Positions 9,191-17,699 of a stretch of DNA of 34,920 bases are shown in pieces. The stretch is from the NCBI GenBank assembly GCA_903882805.1, contig CAIRYK010000025.1, positions 1 through 34,920 on the forward strand, written 5' to 3'. The notes under the pieces were generated by a model. That model was not told where the DNA came from. It did not search any database and was given only the letters and a program-made list of their open reading frames with translations. The position numbers and the translations under genes were made by a program. How positions within the stretch are numbered: position 1 is the stretch's first letter; each line of letters opens with the position of its first letter. Source of the stretch: an uncultured Bacteroidota bacterium (GTDB lineage Bacteria > Bacteroidota > Bacteroidia > Chitinophagales > Chitinophagaceae).

Positions 9191-11509
9191 ATGAAAAGTT
9201 CACGTTCTGTATTATGGTCTATCGGCGTTCTTTTGGCTGCCATAGGCGCCACGTTACTGTTGATGTCGCATATGGTCACAGATCCGGGTAGAGTAATTAT
9301 TCAGTTGGGCGGCGACTGCGGCAAAAACTACTTCACCTTTTTATACCACAGCCTTTATGGCGATGGCGCATGGTTTCAGGGTATGAACTACCCTTATGGC
9401 GAGCACATAATCTATGCCGATGGTCAACCCATACTTTCGGTTTTTCTGAGCCATTTTAAACACCTGAGCATTCAGCAGGCCCTGGCCTGTATGAATCTGG
9501 CCATATCAGCGAGCTATGTAATTGGAATCATATTTACTTTTAAAATTCTTCAGCGCTTTGGCGTTCGAAACATTGTAGCCATACTGTTTGCTTGCCTTAT
9601 TATTCTCTACTCGCCGCAGGCGTTGCGCTTGCGCGCTCATTTTGCTTTGTCGTACGCTTGTCTGTTGCCCATTTTATTCTACTGCAACCTGCGCTACCAC
9701 TCAAAACCACACTACAAATGGCTTGCCGGCATTTTGGTATTAGGGTTGCTTATGTCGTTCTTGCATCTTTATATGGGCGCTATCATCTTTATATGGGTGG
9801 CATTTTATACCGTTGGTTACGCACTATTTATTAAACGACCGTTCAAGGACAGACTCCGTCATATTGCGCCTGTACTTGTTATGGCCGCCGGACTGTTCGT
9901 AATCATAAAACTGGTAATTTTCCTTACTGACCCAATTAAAGATCGCCCATCGTTTCCGCTCAACACACTGGAAACAGTAACACACATCAAAGACATAGTT
10001 ACATCGCCGTACTCACCCATCTGGACCTACCTACGCGAAAAGAAAGGTTTTCAAACCATCTCCGATGGGTCGGAAGGATACACTTATCTTGGCTTCGTAG
10101 TGTTTTTCGCAGTATTAGCATCGTTGATTATAGGTCTTGTAAAAACTATCAGAAAAAAAGAATCGGATACATTACTGGTATCGGAGCAGCGTTTTTCCAT
10201 TGTTTGGGTTTTTGTTGCCCTTGGTTCTCTGCTTTTGGCTATGGGCGCTCCGTTTATATGGCACATGGAATGGGCGCTCAACTACCTTTCTATTTTCAAG
10301 CAGTTTAGAGCAATGGCTCGCTTTAGCTGGATATTTTACTACATCACAGCCATATATGGAGCTATTGTAGTGCATCGCATATTTAGCCACTATGTAAGCA
10401 AGCGCAATTTCGTTGCGGGTTATAGCACGCTAATCGTTGCCCTTTCTATCTGGAGCTTTGAAGCCAGCGCACTAATCAGGCATACCCGCGACTATATAGC
10501 CAATGGACTAAATGTATGCGATGAGTTTTATTACAAAAACGACCAAAACTGGCCCGCTTTCCTTGCGCAACATCATTATAAGGGTAGCGATTTTCAGGGT
10601 ATTATCTTATTCCCGTTTTTTATGTCGGGGTCAGAAAAACTATGGGTAGGCGACGACCCAAGCTGGCCGTTATCCATAGGTATGCGTCCATCGCTACTAT
10701 TCCACTTGCCTATTGTCGATGTAATGATGTCGCGTACTTCTTGGGCTATTACTGAAAAACAGGTAAAACTGGTAGGCGGCCCCTATGCCGATCGCCCTAC
10801 CCTCCGCGATCTGAAAAGCAACAAGCCATTCCTGCTCATACACTACGACGGTGTTTTTTTAGATCCCGACCATGAATACCTGCTCAAAGCATCGGAACTG
10901 ATAGACCACAAATACAGCGCTTACATATATGCCTGCTACCCCGACCGTATTAAGGCAAACGACAAACGAATACAAGATAGCGTAATGGCGTTGGCCAATA
11001 GCATACAAGCGCGCGACACAATAATCAATGCTAAGTCGCCCTGCTATATTGAGCATTTCGACACCGCTCACTCCTCAGAAAAGTTTTTTGGCGCTGGCGC
11101 CTGTGCAGAGTACAAAACCGAAGAAGTGGTTATGGCTACCATTCCACTGGGCAAGCTACCCGATAACGAACCTTACGAATTCAGTTGTTGGTTTTTGCTC
11201 GACGATAAAGACTATCGTTCACCTTATTACACATTGCAGTCGCTCGATAGCGCCGGTAACGTAATTGACTTCCGCGATGCACTCACCAAACAAAGCCTCG
11301 ACAACAAGGGCATGTGGTTTAGGTCGTCGGTATTTTTTGTGGCTAAAATAAACTGTACGGCCATACGGTGTGTGCTTCACAACACCCCAAGACCCACCTA
11401 TAAAGTTATGGACGAACTACAGCTCAGACACATAGACGCCACCATAATTACCAAAGATGCAGAAGGCCGAATAATGATCAACAACCACCTTATGAAGGAT
11501 AAGCCATAA
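9191..11509 (+). CDS. Large multi-spanning membrane protein, GT-C glycosyltransferase-like
   Basis: The protein has 772 residues. About ten hydrophobic spans lie in the first 460 residues, followed by a soluble C-terminal domain of about 300 residues. The first periplasmic loop has an acidic region (QLGGDCGKNYFTF) and GMNYPYGEHIIYADGQP, a loop layout seen in GT-C membrane glycosyltransferases, where acidic loop residues are catalytic. The exact family was not recognised. The C-terminal domain (EYKTEEVVMATIPLGKLPDNEPYEFSCWF and beyond) looks like a beta-sandwich, possibly carbohydrate-binding. I prefer the ATG at 9191 over the TTG at 9188. It is probably co-transcribed with the GT2 gene 50 bases upstream and ends at a bidirectional terminator. 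Confidence 0.75.
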   Translation: MKSSRSVLWSIGVLLAAIGATLLLMSHMVTDPGRVIIQLGGDCGKNYFTFLYHSLYGDGAWFQGMNYPYGEHIIYADGQPILSVFLSHFKHLSIQQALACMNLAISASYVIGIIFTFKILQRFGVRNIVAILFACLIILYSPQALRLRAHFALSYACLLPILFYCNLRYHSKPHYKWLAGILVLGLLMSFLHLYMGAIIFIWVAFYTVGYALFIKRPFKDRLRHIAPVLVMAAGLFVIIKLVIFLTDPIKDRPSFPLNTLETVTHIKDIVTSPYSPIWTYLREKKGFQTISDGSEGYTYLGFVVFFAVLASLIIGLVKTIRKKESDTLLVSEQRFSIVWVFVALGSLLLAMGAPFIWHMEWALNYLSIFKQFRAMARFSWIFYYITAIYGAIVVHRIFSHYVSKRNFVAGYSTLIVALSIWSFEASALIRHTRDYIANGLNVCDEFYYKNDQNWPAFLAQHHYKGSDFQGIILFPFFMSGSEKLWVGDDPSWPLSIGMRPSLLFHLPIVDVMMSRTSWAITEKQVKLVGGPYADRPTLRDLKSNKPFLLIHYDGVFLDPDHEYLLKASELIDHKYSAYIYACYPDRIKANDKRIQDSVMALANSIQARDTIINAKSPCYIEHFDTAHSSEKFFGAGACAEYKTEEVVMATIPLGKLPDNEPYEFSCWFLLDDKDYRSPYYTLQSLDSAGNVIDFRDALTKQSLDNKGMWFRSSVFFVAKINCTAIRCVLHNTPRPTYKVMDELQLRHIDATIITKDAEGRIMINNHLMKDKP

Positions 11510-11536
11510 CAACAGGTTTGAATAAAATAAACAAAG

Positions 11537-11573
11537 AAAGCGGCGAACTGCATGATGCAATCCGCCGCTTTTT
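11537..11573. terminator. Bidirectional terminator between convergent genes
   Basis: AAAGCGGCG (11537-11545) pairs with CGCCGCTTT (11563-11571), a 9-bp stem followed by further T residues on the plus strand. On the minus strand the stem is followed by CTTTGTTTATTTT. The loop contains a smaller TGCA/TGCA pairing. It separates the GT-C-like gene (plus) from the NHL-repeat gene (minus). Confidence 0.85.
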
Positions 11574-11600
11574 ATATTCTTACTCTTCGCAAATAGTTCT

Positions 11601-12956
11601 TTACTGTATTGTTAAACGCTCTGTGTATTTGCCGCTGGCCGTTTGCGCCTGCAACAGATACATGCCTTGCGCTAACTCAGTTCTTACTTCAATTGCTCTG
11701 TTGGTGCGTCCGTTCAGCTCATACACCTTTTGTCCCACTGTGTTATATACAGCCACATCTACTGCCTCATCAACAGCCGAAAATACCTGAAGGCGAAATA
11801 CGCCATTTGCAGGATTGGGGTAAATGCTCACCCTATCAATAGTGTTCTCTACCGTGTTTACGAAAATAGAAGAACTGATAAAACGTACCCTGTTGTTGCC
11901 CTGATCGGCCACATATACGCCGCCATTACGGTCGGCAACAAGCCCTTGAGGAAACCACAACGACGCTACCTTTGCCGGTCCTCCATCGCCGCTATAGGCG
12001 CCAGTACCGTTGCCTGCCAGCGTACTTAACAAGTTAGACGGACTTACCTTGCGAATACGCTCGTTACCAAGATCTGATATATAGAGATAACCGAGATAAT
12101 CGACCGCAACACCCGATGGCTGAAACAACTGTCCTACAATTGCTGGCCGCGAGTCGCCGCTCCAACCCGGAACGCCTGTACCTGCAATAGTGGTAATTGT
12201 ACCCGTAAGATCCACCTTGCGTACAACATTGTTGTAGGTATCGGCTATGTAAACCACGCCCAGCGCATCTACAGCGACATCGGCAGGATTGTAAAGTTGC
12301 GCCGCATTTGCTGCGCCGCCATCGCCAGAATAACCCGGTATACCCGTGCCCGCAAAAGTCGTAATAATCCCGGCGGAGTTGATCAACCGGATACGGCTGT
12401 TCATTTCGTCGGCAATCAAAATATTCCCGAATGTATCTACCGCCACACGCGCAGGTCCGTTTAGCTGTGCAAGATTGGCAGCTGCCCCATCGCCAAGCGC
12501 TCCGGCCACACCGGTGCCGGCTATCGTGGTAATAACTCCCCCGGTATCTACTTTACGTATGCGATGGTTGCCCCTGTCGGCAATATAAATGTTATTGGCC
12601 GTATCTATAGCAACGCCAGTAGGGTTAAACAAACGCGCAGCCGTAGCAGGCCCTGTGTCGCCGCCAAAACCGCCGGTACCTGTGCCTGCCTGATAGCCAG
12701 TACCGGCTATAGTAGTAATAATACCATTGCGCGCCACCTTACGCACCACATTATTCAGTGCATCGGCTATATATAGTTCGCCTGTTTTGCTAAGCGCCAC
12801 ACCCTTCGGCCAGTGTAGTTGGGCCGACACAGCCAGCCCTGTATCGCCTGTATATCCGGCGCGCTCAGCTCCGGCAACAGTAATAATAGTTTGTGCGCCC
12901 AGATAAGCCGGTAGCGCAAGCAATGCGGGTATTAGTAGGTATATGTACTTTTTCAT
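11601..12956 (-). CDS. NHL-repeat beta-propeller protein with T9SS sorting domain
   Basis: This is a secreted protein of 451 residues. Residues 1-21 are a signal peptide (MKKYIYLLIPALLALPAYLGA). Six NHL-type repeats follow, each with the pattern TIAGTGxxGYSGDGGxAxxAQLxxPxGVAVDxxGxxYIADxxNxxIRKV, about 55 residues per blade, forming a predicted six-bladed propeller. From residue 376 (VSIYPNPANG) to the end there is a type A T9SS domain with GQKVYEL and GMYLLQ. No catalytic residues are recognisable; such propellers usually bind ligands or partners. It lies 100 bases downstream of the TMTC-like gene on the same strand. TACCTTTA (12988-12981) may be a weak -7 element. Confidence 0.93.
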   Translation of the reverse strand: MKKYIYLLIPALLALPAYLGAQTIITVAGAERAGYTGDTGLAVSAQLHWPKGVALSKTGELYIADALNNVVRKVARNGIITTIAGTGYQAGTGTGGFGGDTGPATAARLFNPTGVAIDTANNIYIADRGNHRIRKVDTGGVITTIAGTGVAGALGDGAAANLAQLNGPARVAVDTFGNILIADEMNSRIRLINSAGIITTFAGTGIPGYSGDGGAANAAQLYNPADVAVDALGVVYIADTYNNVVRKVDLTGTITTIAGTGVPGWSGDSRPAIVGQLFQPSGVAVDYLGYLYISDLGNERIRKVSPSNLLSTLAGNGTGAYSGDGGPAKVASLWFPQGLVADRNGGVYVADQGNNRVRFISSSIFVNTVENTIDRVSIYPNPANGVFRLQVFSAVDEAVDVAVYNTVGQKVYELNGRTNRAIEVRTELAQGMYLLQAQTASGKYTERLTIQ

Positions 12957-13056
12957 ACTTAGAAAGGATATTTAGCGTCATAAAGGTAGGCTAAATAAAA
13001 ATACGAAAGAAAAGGGGGCTGCATCGTCAGGGCAAACCCTCATTCGACAATATTTC

Positions 13057-14979
13057 CTACAATCTGAAACCCGGATTGTACTGCCGTGCAACGGCTTCGT
13101 ACTTCAGCGCCGAATCGCGAACTCCGACCCGCGCATAGGCCGCCGCCATATCCATGTAGGCTTTGCCATAGGCCGCATCTTGTTGTATAGCCATGCGGCA
13201 GTAGGCAACCACCGAATCATATTGCGCTGTTTGATTAAAACACCGTGCAATATTGCTGTACAATATCATATCCCATTGCGAGAGCTTAATGCCTTTACGG
13301 AAAGCGGCAATAGCCATATCGTATTTTTTATTACCAAAACAAGCAATACCCAGATTCTTGAGGGCCACCTGATTATCTGGGTCCACTCTCAGCGCTGCAA
13401 TGCCATGCGCCTCCGCCGAATCATATTGCTGCAATTGCACAAATGCATATTGCATATCGGTATGGCACACTACGTTGTCGGCATACAGCGCAAGCGATTG
13501 CCGCATATACCCCAACCCATCCTCCAATGCGCGGCGTTTACCGGTTGGTGATGTTTCCTCCGCAAATACCGTACTCATGTACTCATTACCTAAGTTATAC
13601 AGCAGGCTCGCATCGTTTGGCGATTTTGCAACATCGGCAGTCAATACCGTCAGGCTATTCTTCCATTCTGCGTTACGGTTTATAGTCAACATAAGGTAGA
13701 TACCCAGTATGGGAACAAGCACATACAGTGCGCGGGCCTTTAATAATGCGCTAACCGGCATGGAGCCCGTTTTGTCAATCAACAGCTCTATGCCCAATGC
13801 CAATGCCAAACAAAACCCAACCGATCCAAAAAACAGAAAACGCTCAGCCATAATAGCGCCAATGGTCACGAAAAGATTTGAAAAAAGCGCGATGGTTATC
13901 AGGTAAAAAAGCCCGGCAAACGCTAACGGGCTCTTTTTCCAGCGCACTAAACTCACTATCGCCGTTACGAACATGGCCACATAAACTGCGCCCGACAACA
14001 ACACCCAAAAGTTCGTTACAGTCACAAATGAGATAGCAGGGTAACTATACATACTCACCAAGGGGTAAGGCGCCAGTAGCAATCGCAGATAATGCCCCAT
14101 AACCAGTACTGCCGTGGCAATGCGCGAGCTACCCGATGGCGCGCCGGAAAGCGGATTGAACATAAACAATACCGGGTCGTAAGTCTGATATTGTCGGAAA
14201 ACAAAATACCGGATGCCTCCCCATACTGTAAACGCTGCGATGGCGCACAAAACCACAGCCACACTTCTGCTTCGGCTTTCGTTTCTGTAAAAGAAGAAAA
14301 TAAGCGGAATAACTGCAGCAAAACTCACCACCGTCTCCTTCGACAACAGCGCTAACACCAAAGATAATGCGCCTAACGCCAGGCGCCACCATTTGCCGGT
14401 CTGCACAAAACTCATGAACAGATTCAGCGAAAGGAAACCCATAAAAAAACAAAGTAGTTCATCGCTGCTCTTTAGGTTGGCTACTACTTCTGTATGAATG
14501 GGATGCAGCGCAAAAAGGGCCGCCGTAATAAAAGCAAGCGTTTCCCTACGCCTACCAAACAAGTGAACCACACAATAAAAGAGCAATACCACACATCCGC
14601 AAAACAATAGCACATGCACAAAGTGACCAGTTGAGGGATCAAGGTCGGACATTGATTTTTCTACTGCAAACAAAGCAAGCGATAACGGCCGGTATAGCCT
14701 ATCGCCGGTATGTGTAGATTGCAGATTATGGATATTATTTGGATGATAAGGAGTCGTAAATATTTCAGACAGCCCGGCTACGCCTTTTGCCACATACGGA
14801 TTGCCCAGTATAGTAGCACGGTCGTCGAGTGCAAAGCCATGCCCGAGCGTATTGGCATAGGCAATAAATGCCATCAAAGCCAGCGCTATTGCTAGCCATA
14901 GCGTTTTCGCAACCGGTTGCTTTTCGGCTACTGCGCCACCCGTTATCGACTGATGTGTTATTTTTTGTCTACTTGCCAT
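13057..14979 (-). CDS. TMTC-like membrane glycosyltransferase with C-terminal TPR repeats
   Basis: This 640-residue protein resembles the transmembrane-and-TPR (TMTC, DUF1736) family. The eukaryotic members are GT-C O-mannosyltransferases. Residues 28-45 form the first span, followed by the loop GHGFALDD with acidic residues D52/D53 typical of the GT-C catalytic loop. The segment FALHPIHTEVVANLKSSDELL carries the family's HPIHTE motif. About ten spans reach residue 430. From about 445 onward several TPR units can be read (LLYNLGNEYMS, VALKNLGIACFGNKKYDMAIAAFRKGI, ILYSNIARCFNQTAQYDSVVAYCRMAI). The likely role is sugar transfer to exported proteins or lipids; the substrate is unknown. It is divergent from the outer membrane barrel gene at 15118. 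Confidence 0.85.
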   Translation of the reverse strand: MASRQKITHQSITGGAVAEKQPVAKTLWLAIALALMAFIAYANTLGHGFALDDRATILGNPYVAKGVAGLSEIFTTPYHPNNIHNLQSTHTGDRLYRPLSLALFAVEKSMSDLDPSTGHFVHVLLFCGCVVLLFYCVVHLFGRRRETLAFITAALFALHPIHTEVVANLKSSDELLCFFMGFLSLNLFMSFVQTGKWWRLALGALSLVLALLSKETVVSFAAVIPLIFFFYRNESRSRSVAVVLCAIAAFTVWGGIRYFVFRQYQTYDPVLFMFNPLSGAPSGSSRIATAVLVMGHYLRLLLAPYPLVSMYSYPAISFVTVTNFWVLLSGAVYVAMFVTAIVSLVRWKKSPLAFAGLFYLITIALFSNLFVTIGAIMAERFLFFGSVGFCLALALGIELLIDKTGSMPVSALLKARALYVLVPILGIYLMLTINRNAEWKNSLTVLTADVAKSPNDASLLYNLGNEYMSTVFAEETSPTGKRRALEDGLGYMRQSLALYADNVVCHTDMQYAFVQLQQYDSAEAHGIAALRVDPDNQVALKNLGIACFGNKKYDMAIAAFRKGIKLSQWDMILYSNIARCFNQTAQYDSVVAYCRMAIQQDAAYGKAYMDMAAAYARVGVRDSALKYEAVARQYNPGFRL

Positions 14980-15020
14980 CTTTTTCGTTCCCTTGAGCTA
15001 CGCGCACAAACGCGTATCAA

Positions 15021-15028
15021 CAAAATTA
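15021..15028 (-). promoter_or_regulatory. Candidate -7 element for the TMTC-like gene
   Basis: CAAAATTA on the plus strand reads TAATTTTG on the minus strand, a full match to TAnnTTTG, 42 bases before the start codon at 14979. No clear -33 TTG box is seen at the usual distance. The inverted repeat TACGCG (14999-15004) / CGCGTA (15011-15016) overlaps the expected transcription start. Confidence 0.35.
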
Positions 15029-15117
15029 TAGTTTCCTGCGGTATATAGTATTGCCATGTACACAGGCAAAAACAGATGGTTAGCGACAAACTGTATTATC
15101 TTGCGTACGATTTCAAT

Positions 15118-16521
15118 ATGAAGTGTTTATCGGTATTATTATTGGCGTTTTGTCTCATCGGTAACCATGGTTACGGACAGTCGGCCAATACAACCGAAAA
15201 AACAATTCCTGCATACTGCAAAATGCGGTTGGCAAGCCTTCGTTTGGAGGGCAATACCAAAACAAGAAGCCAGGTCATACTCCGAGAAATTGGCATTAAA
15301 GAAGGTGATTCCATAGTTATTGACTCGTTGCCAGCGCTGATATTTCAAAACAAATTACGCCTGTTTAATCTACAATTGTTCAATGAAGTAGACCAGCAAA
15401 CAGATACAACGGGCAGTGAAATTGTCTGGCGTATAAAAGTAAAAGAACGGTGGTACATACTACCATCAATGACCCTGCAATTTGCTGATCGCAACCTAAA
15501 TACCTGGTGGGTAGAGCAAAACCACGAGTTGCAACGGGCTTCTATCGGCGTTACAATTACTGATAAAAACTTCAGAGGGCGACTGGAGTCGCTGGCAGTA
15601 ACTGCGCAACTGGGATATACGCAAAAACTGGCTATGAACTATATGCGTCCTTACCTGAACAAAGGACTCACCCACGGGCTTGGCCTAAACCTGAGCGTCG
15701 CGCAAAGCCGGCAAACCTACTACGCTACCAATGCAGATAAACTGGTTTTTACGGGAGGATATAACGGCCCGGTAGTGATGCGACAAATGGAAGGTGGCCT
15801 TAGCTACTTGTATCGCCCCGCCTATGCCACCAGGCATATGCTACAGCTTAGCTACAAAGATTTTTGGGTAAGCGATACCGTATTGCGCCTCAATCCAGCG
15901 TACTACGATGCAGGCAGTAAGCGAGCGCGTTTCTTTGAGTTAAGCTATAGGTACGAACTAAACAAAGTAGACAACTGGAACTACTCGCTAAAAGGCGAAA
16001 AAGTAGTATTGCAGGGCGTTGTTCGCAAAGGTATAGAAGGCTTAGACGTACAATCATTTGTAAACGTTGAGGCTGGCGCATTCCGCAGACTTACCCCAAA
16101 ATGGTATGCGGACCTCATACTACGCGGCCGATTGATGTTGCCTGAACGCCAACCTTACTACTTCAGGAGTGGCCTTGGCACGCAAACCGACTATGTAAGG
16201 GGATATGAATATTACGTAATAGACGGCGGCAATTATGGATTGCTCCGGTTTGATCTGAAACGCGAAATATTCAATAACACCTACCATAGTCATGTGAAAT
16301 ATTTTACTGCCATGCCGCTGCGTCTCTACCCTAAATTGTTTGCCGATGCTGGATATATCAGCAGCCCCGAACCGGGCAGCAGCAAACTGAGCAACCAATG
16401 GCTGTATTCAGTAGGCGTGGGCTTAGATGTCGTTACGTTTTACGATATAAAACTGCGGTTCGAGTTTGCCTACAACCACCTCTCAAAAAACGGACTGTTC
16501 TTCCATACCAACAGTGAATAA
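15118..16521 (+). CDS. Omp85-family outer membrane barrel with a single POTRA domain
   Basis: The start at 15118 gives 467 residues with a clean signal peptide (MKCLSVLLLAFCLIGNHGYG), whereas the upstream ATG at 15076 would add 14 polar residues before it. Residues about 32-106 form one POTRA-like domain (RLASLRLEGNTKTRSQVILREIGIKEGD ... NLQLFNEV ... VKERWYILP). The rest alternates beta strands as in BamA/TamA-type barrels, with FRSGLGTQTDYVRGYEYYVIDGGNYGLLRFDLKREI corresponding to the L6 loop region (RGY motif). Family knowledge points to insertion or translocation of outer membrane proteins or lipids. With one POTRA it is too short to be BamA itself. Its substrate is unknown. Confidence 0.85.
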   Translation: MKCLSVLLLAFCLIGNHGYGQSANTTEKTIPAYCKMRLASLRLEGNTKTRSQVILREIGIKEGDSIVIDSLPALIFQNKLRLFNLQLFNEVDQQTDTTGSEIVWRIKVKERWYILPSMTLQFADRNLNTWWVEQNHELQRASIGVTITDKNFRGRLESLAVTAQLGYTQKLAMNYMRPYLNKGLTHGLGLNLSVAQSRQTYYATNADKLVFTGGYNGPVVMRQMEGGLSYLYRPAYATRHMLQLSYKDFWVSDTVLRLNPAYYDAGSKRARFFELSYRYELNKVDNWNYSLKGEKVVLQGVVRKGIEGLDVQSFVNVEAGAFRRLTPKWYADLILRGRLMLPERQPYYFRSGLGTQTDYVRGYEYYVIDGGNYGLLRFDLKREIFNNTYHSHVKYFTAMPLRLYPKLFADAGYISSPEPGSSKLSNQWLYSVGVGLDVVTFYDIKLRFEFAYNHLSKNGLFFHTNSE

Positions 16522-16727
16522 ACGCATACAAAACATTTTTACGGCGTTCTGTACACCTCCCCGATCATTAAACTTTGATTAAACTTATAGTCCACTAAAA
16601 AATATTCTGAATTTCTGACAGTAGTATTTTGTTCCTTTGCACTAAAATACCGTTGTGTTCAATTGGTCTGGATCGTAAACCTATAGTAGAACTACCAGAG
16701 CTATACTTTTAGAATTTATACTTAACT

Positions 16728-17606
16728 ATGTTAGTAGCGCTTTATAACCGGACTTTTGATGCGAAAGACGCCCCCATTCTGCTCCGCATTCTGAAATTGC
16801 TGGAAGACCATAAATTGCAGATGGTGTTTTACAAGAGCTTTTACGAACGCCTGCAACCCTACATGACTTTTTCGTGTACACCGCGTTTGTTTACAAGCAA
16901 ACTCGACCTTCCACCCAACACAGATATGTTGTTTAGCCTGGGCGGAGACGGCACCATGCTCGATTCGGTTTGTTTTGTAGGTAGTTCAAATATCCCTCTT
17001 ATAGGCGTCAATCTTGGTCGTTTAGGTTTTTTGGCGGCAATACCCGAAGAAGAAGTAGAAGACGCGATTGTGTCGCTGGTGCGCGGCTCTTATACTTTAG
17101 AGAAAAGAACGCTCGTCCACCTCGACTCCAGCATTCCGCTTTTTGATGGTTCCCCCTACGCGCTCAATGAGTTTACCATCCATCGGCAAGATACCTCGTC
17201 GATGATAAAGATACACACCTACCTGAATGGCGAATTCCTGAACACCTATTGGGCCGATGGCCTTATCGTAGCCACACCCACCGGCTCTACCGGCTATTCG
17301 CTCAGTTGCGGCGGACCTGTAGTATTCCCGCAAACATCCAGTTTCGTTATCACCCCCGTTGCGCCGCACAACCTCAATACCCGGCCAATTGTGGTGCCTG
17401 ACAACAATGTGATCTCGTTTGAGATAGAAGGCCGCTCTGAACAATTTCTATGCACCCTCGACGCCCGTACAGAAACCATACGCAGTAATGTGCAAATAGC
17501 TGTAAAAAAAGAGAGCTTTATGGTATCGCTGGTTCGCCCCGACGAACACAACTTCCTGAAAACCATACGCCAAAAACTATATTGGGGAATAGACAGCAGA
17601 AACTAA
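16728..17606 (+). CDS. nadK: NAD kinase
   Basis: NAD kinase phosphorylates NAD to NADP with ATP (or polyphosphate) in the cytosol. The 292-residue protein contains the family signature GGDGT at 72-76 (LFSLGGDGTMLDSV), the NE motif in ALNEFT (145-150), and TPTGSTGYSLSCGGP (183-197). It is complete and of normal length. It stands alone, with gaps on both sides. TTCCTTTG at 16632-16639 is a weak -7-like site in the upstream gap. Confidence 0.97.
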   Translation: MLVALYNRTFDAKDAPILLRILKLLEDHKLQMVFYKSFYERLQPYMTFSCTPRLFTSKLDLPPNTDMLFSLGGDGTMLDSVCFVGSSNIPLIGVNLGRLGFLAAIPEEEVEDAIVSLVRGSYTLEKRTLVHLDSSIPLFDGSPYALNEFTIHRQDTSSMIKIHTYLNGEFLNTYWADGLIVATPTGSTGYSLSCGGPVVFPQTSSFVITPVAPHNLNTRPIVVPDNNVISFEIEGRSEQFLCTLDARTETIRSNVQIAVKKESFMVSLVRPDEHNFLKTIRQKLYWGIDSRN

Positions 17607-17699
17607 CTATATTTTAGCAATCGATGGCGCGCTTGACAAATAAATACAGGCTTAACGCTACAACATTTTAGGTAACTTTATACCTCAACTTATCTATCG

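Noticed and set aside
15076..15117. Upstream start for the Omp85-like gene
   Set aside because: It would place 14 polar residues before an otherwise normal signal peptide; 15118 gives the expected N-terminus.
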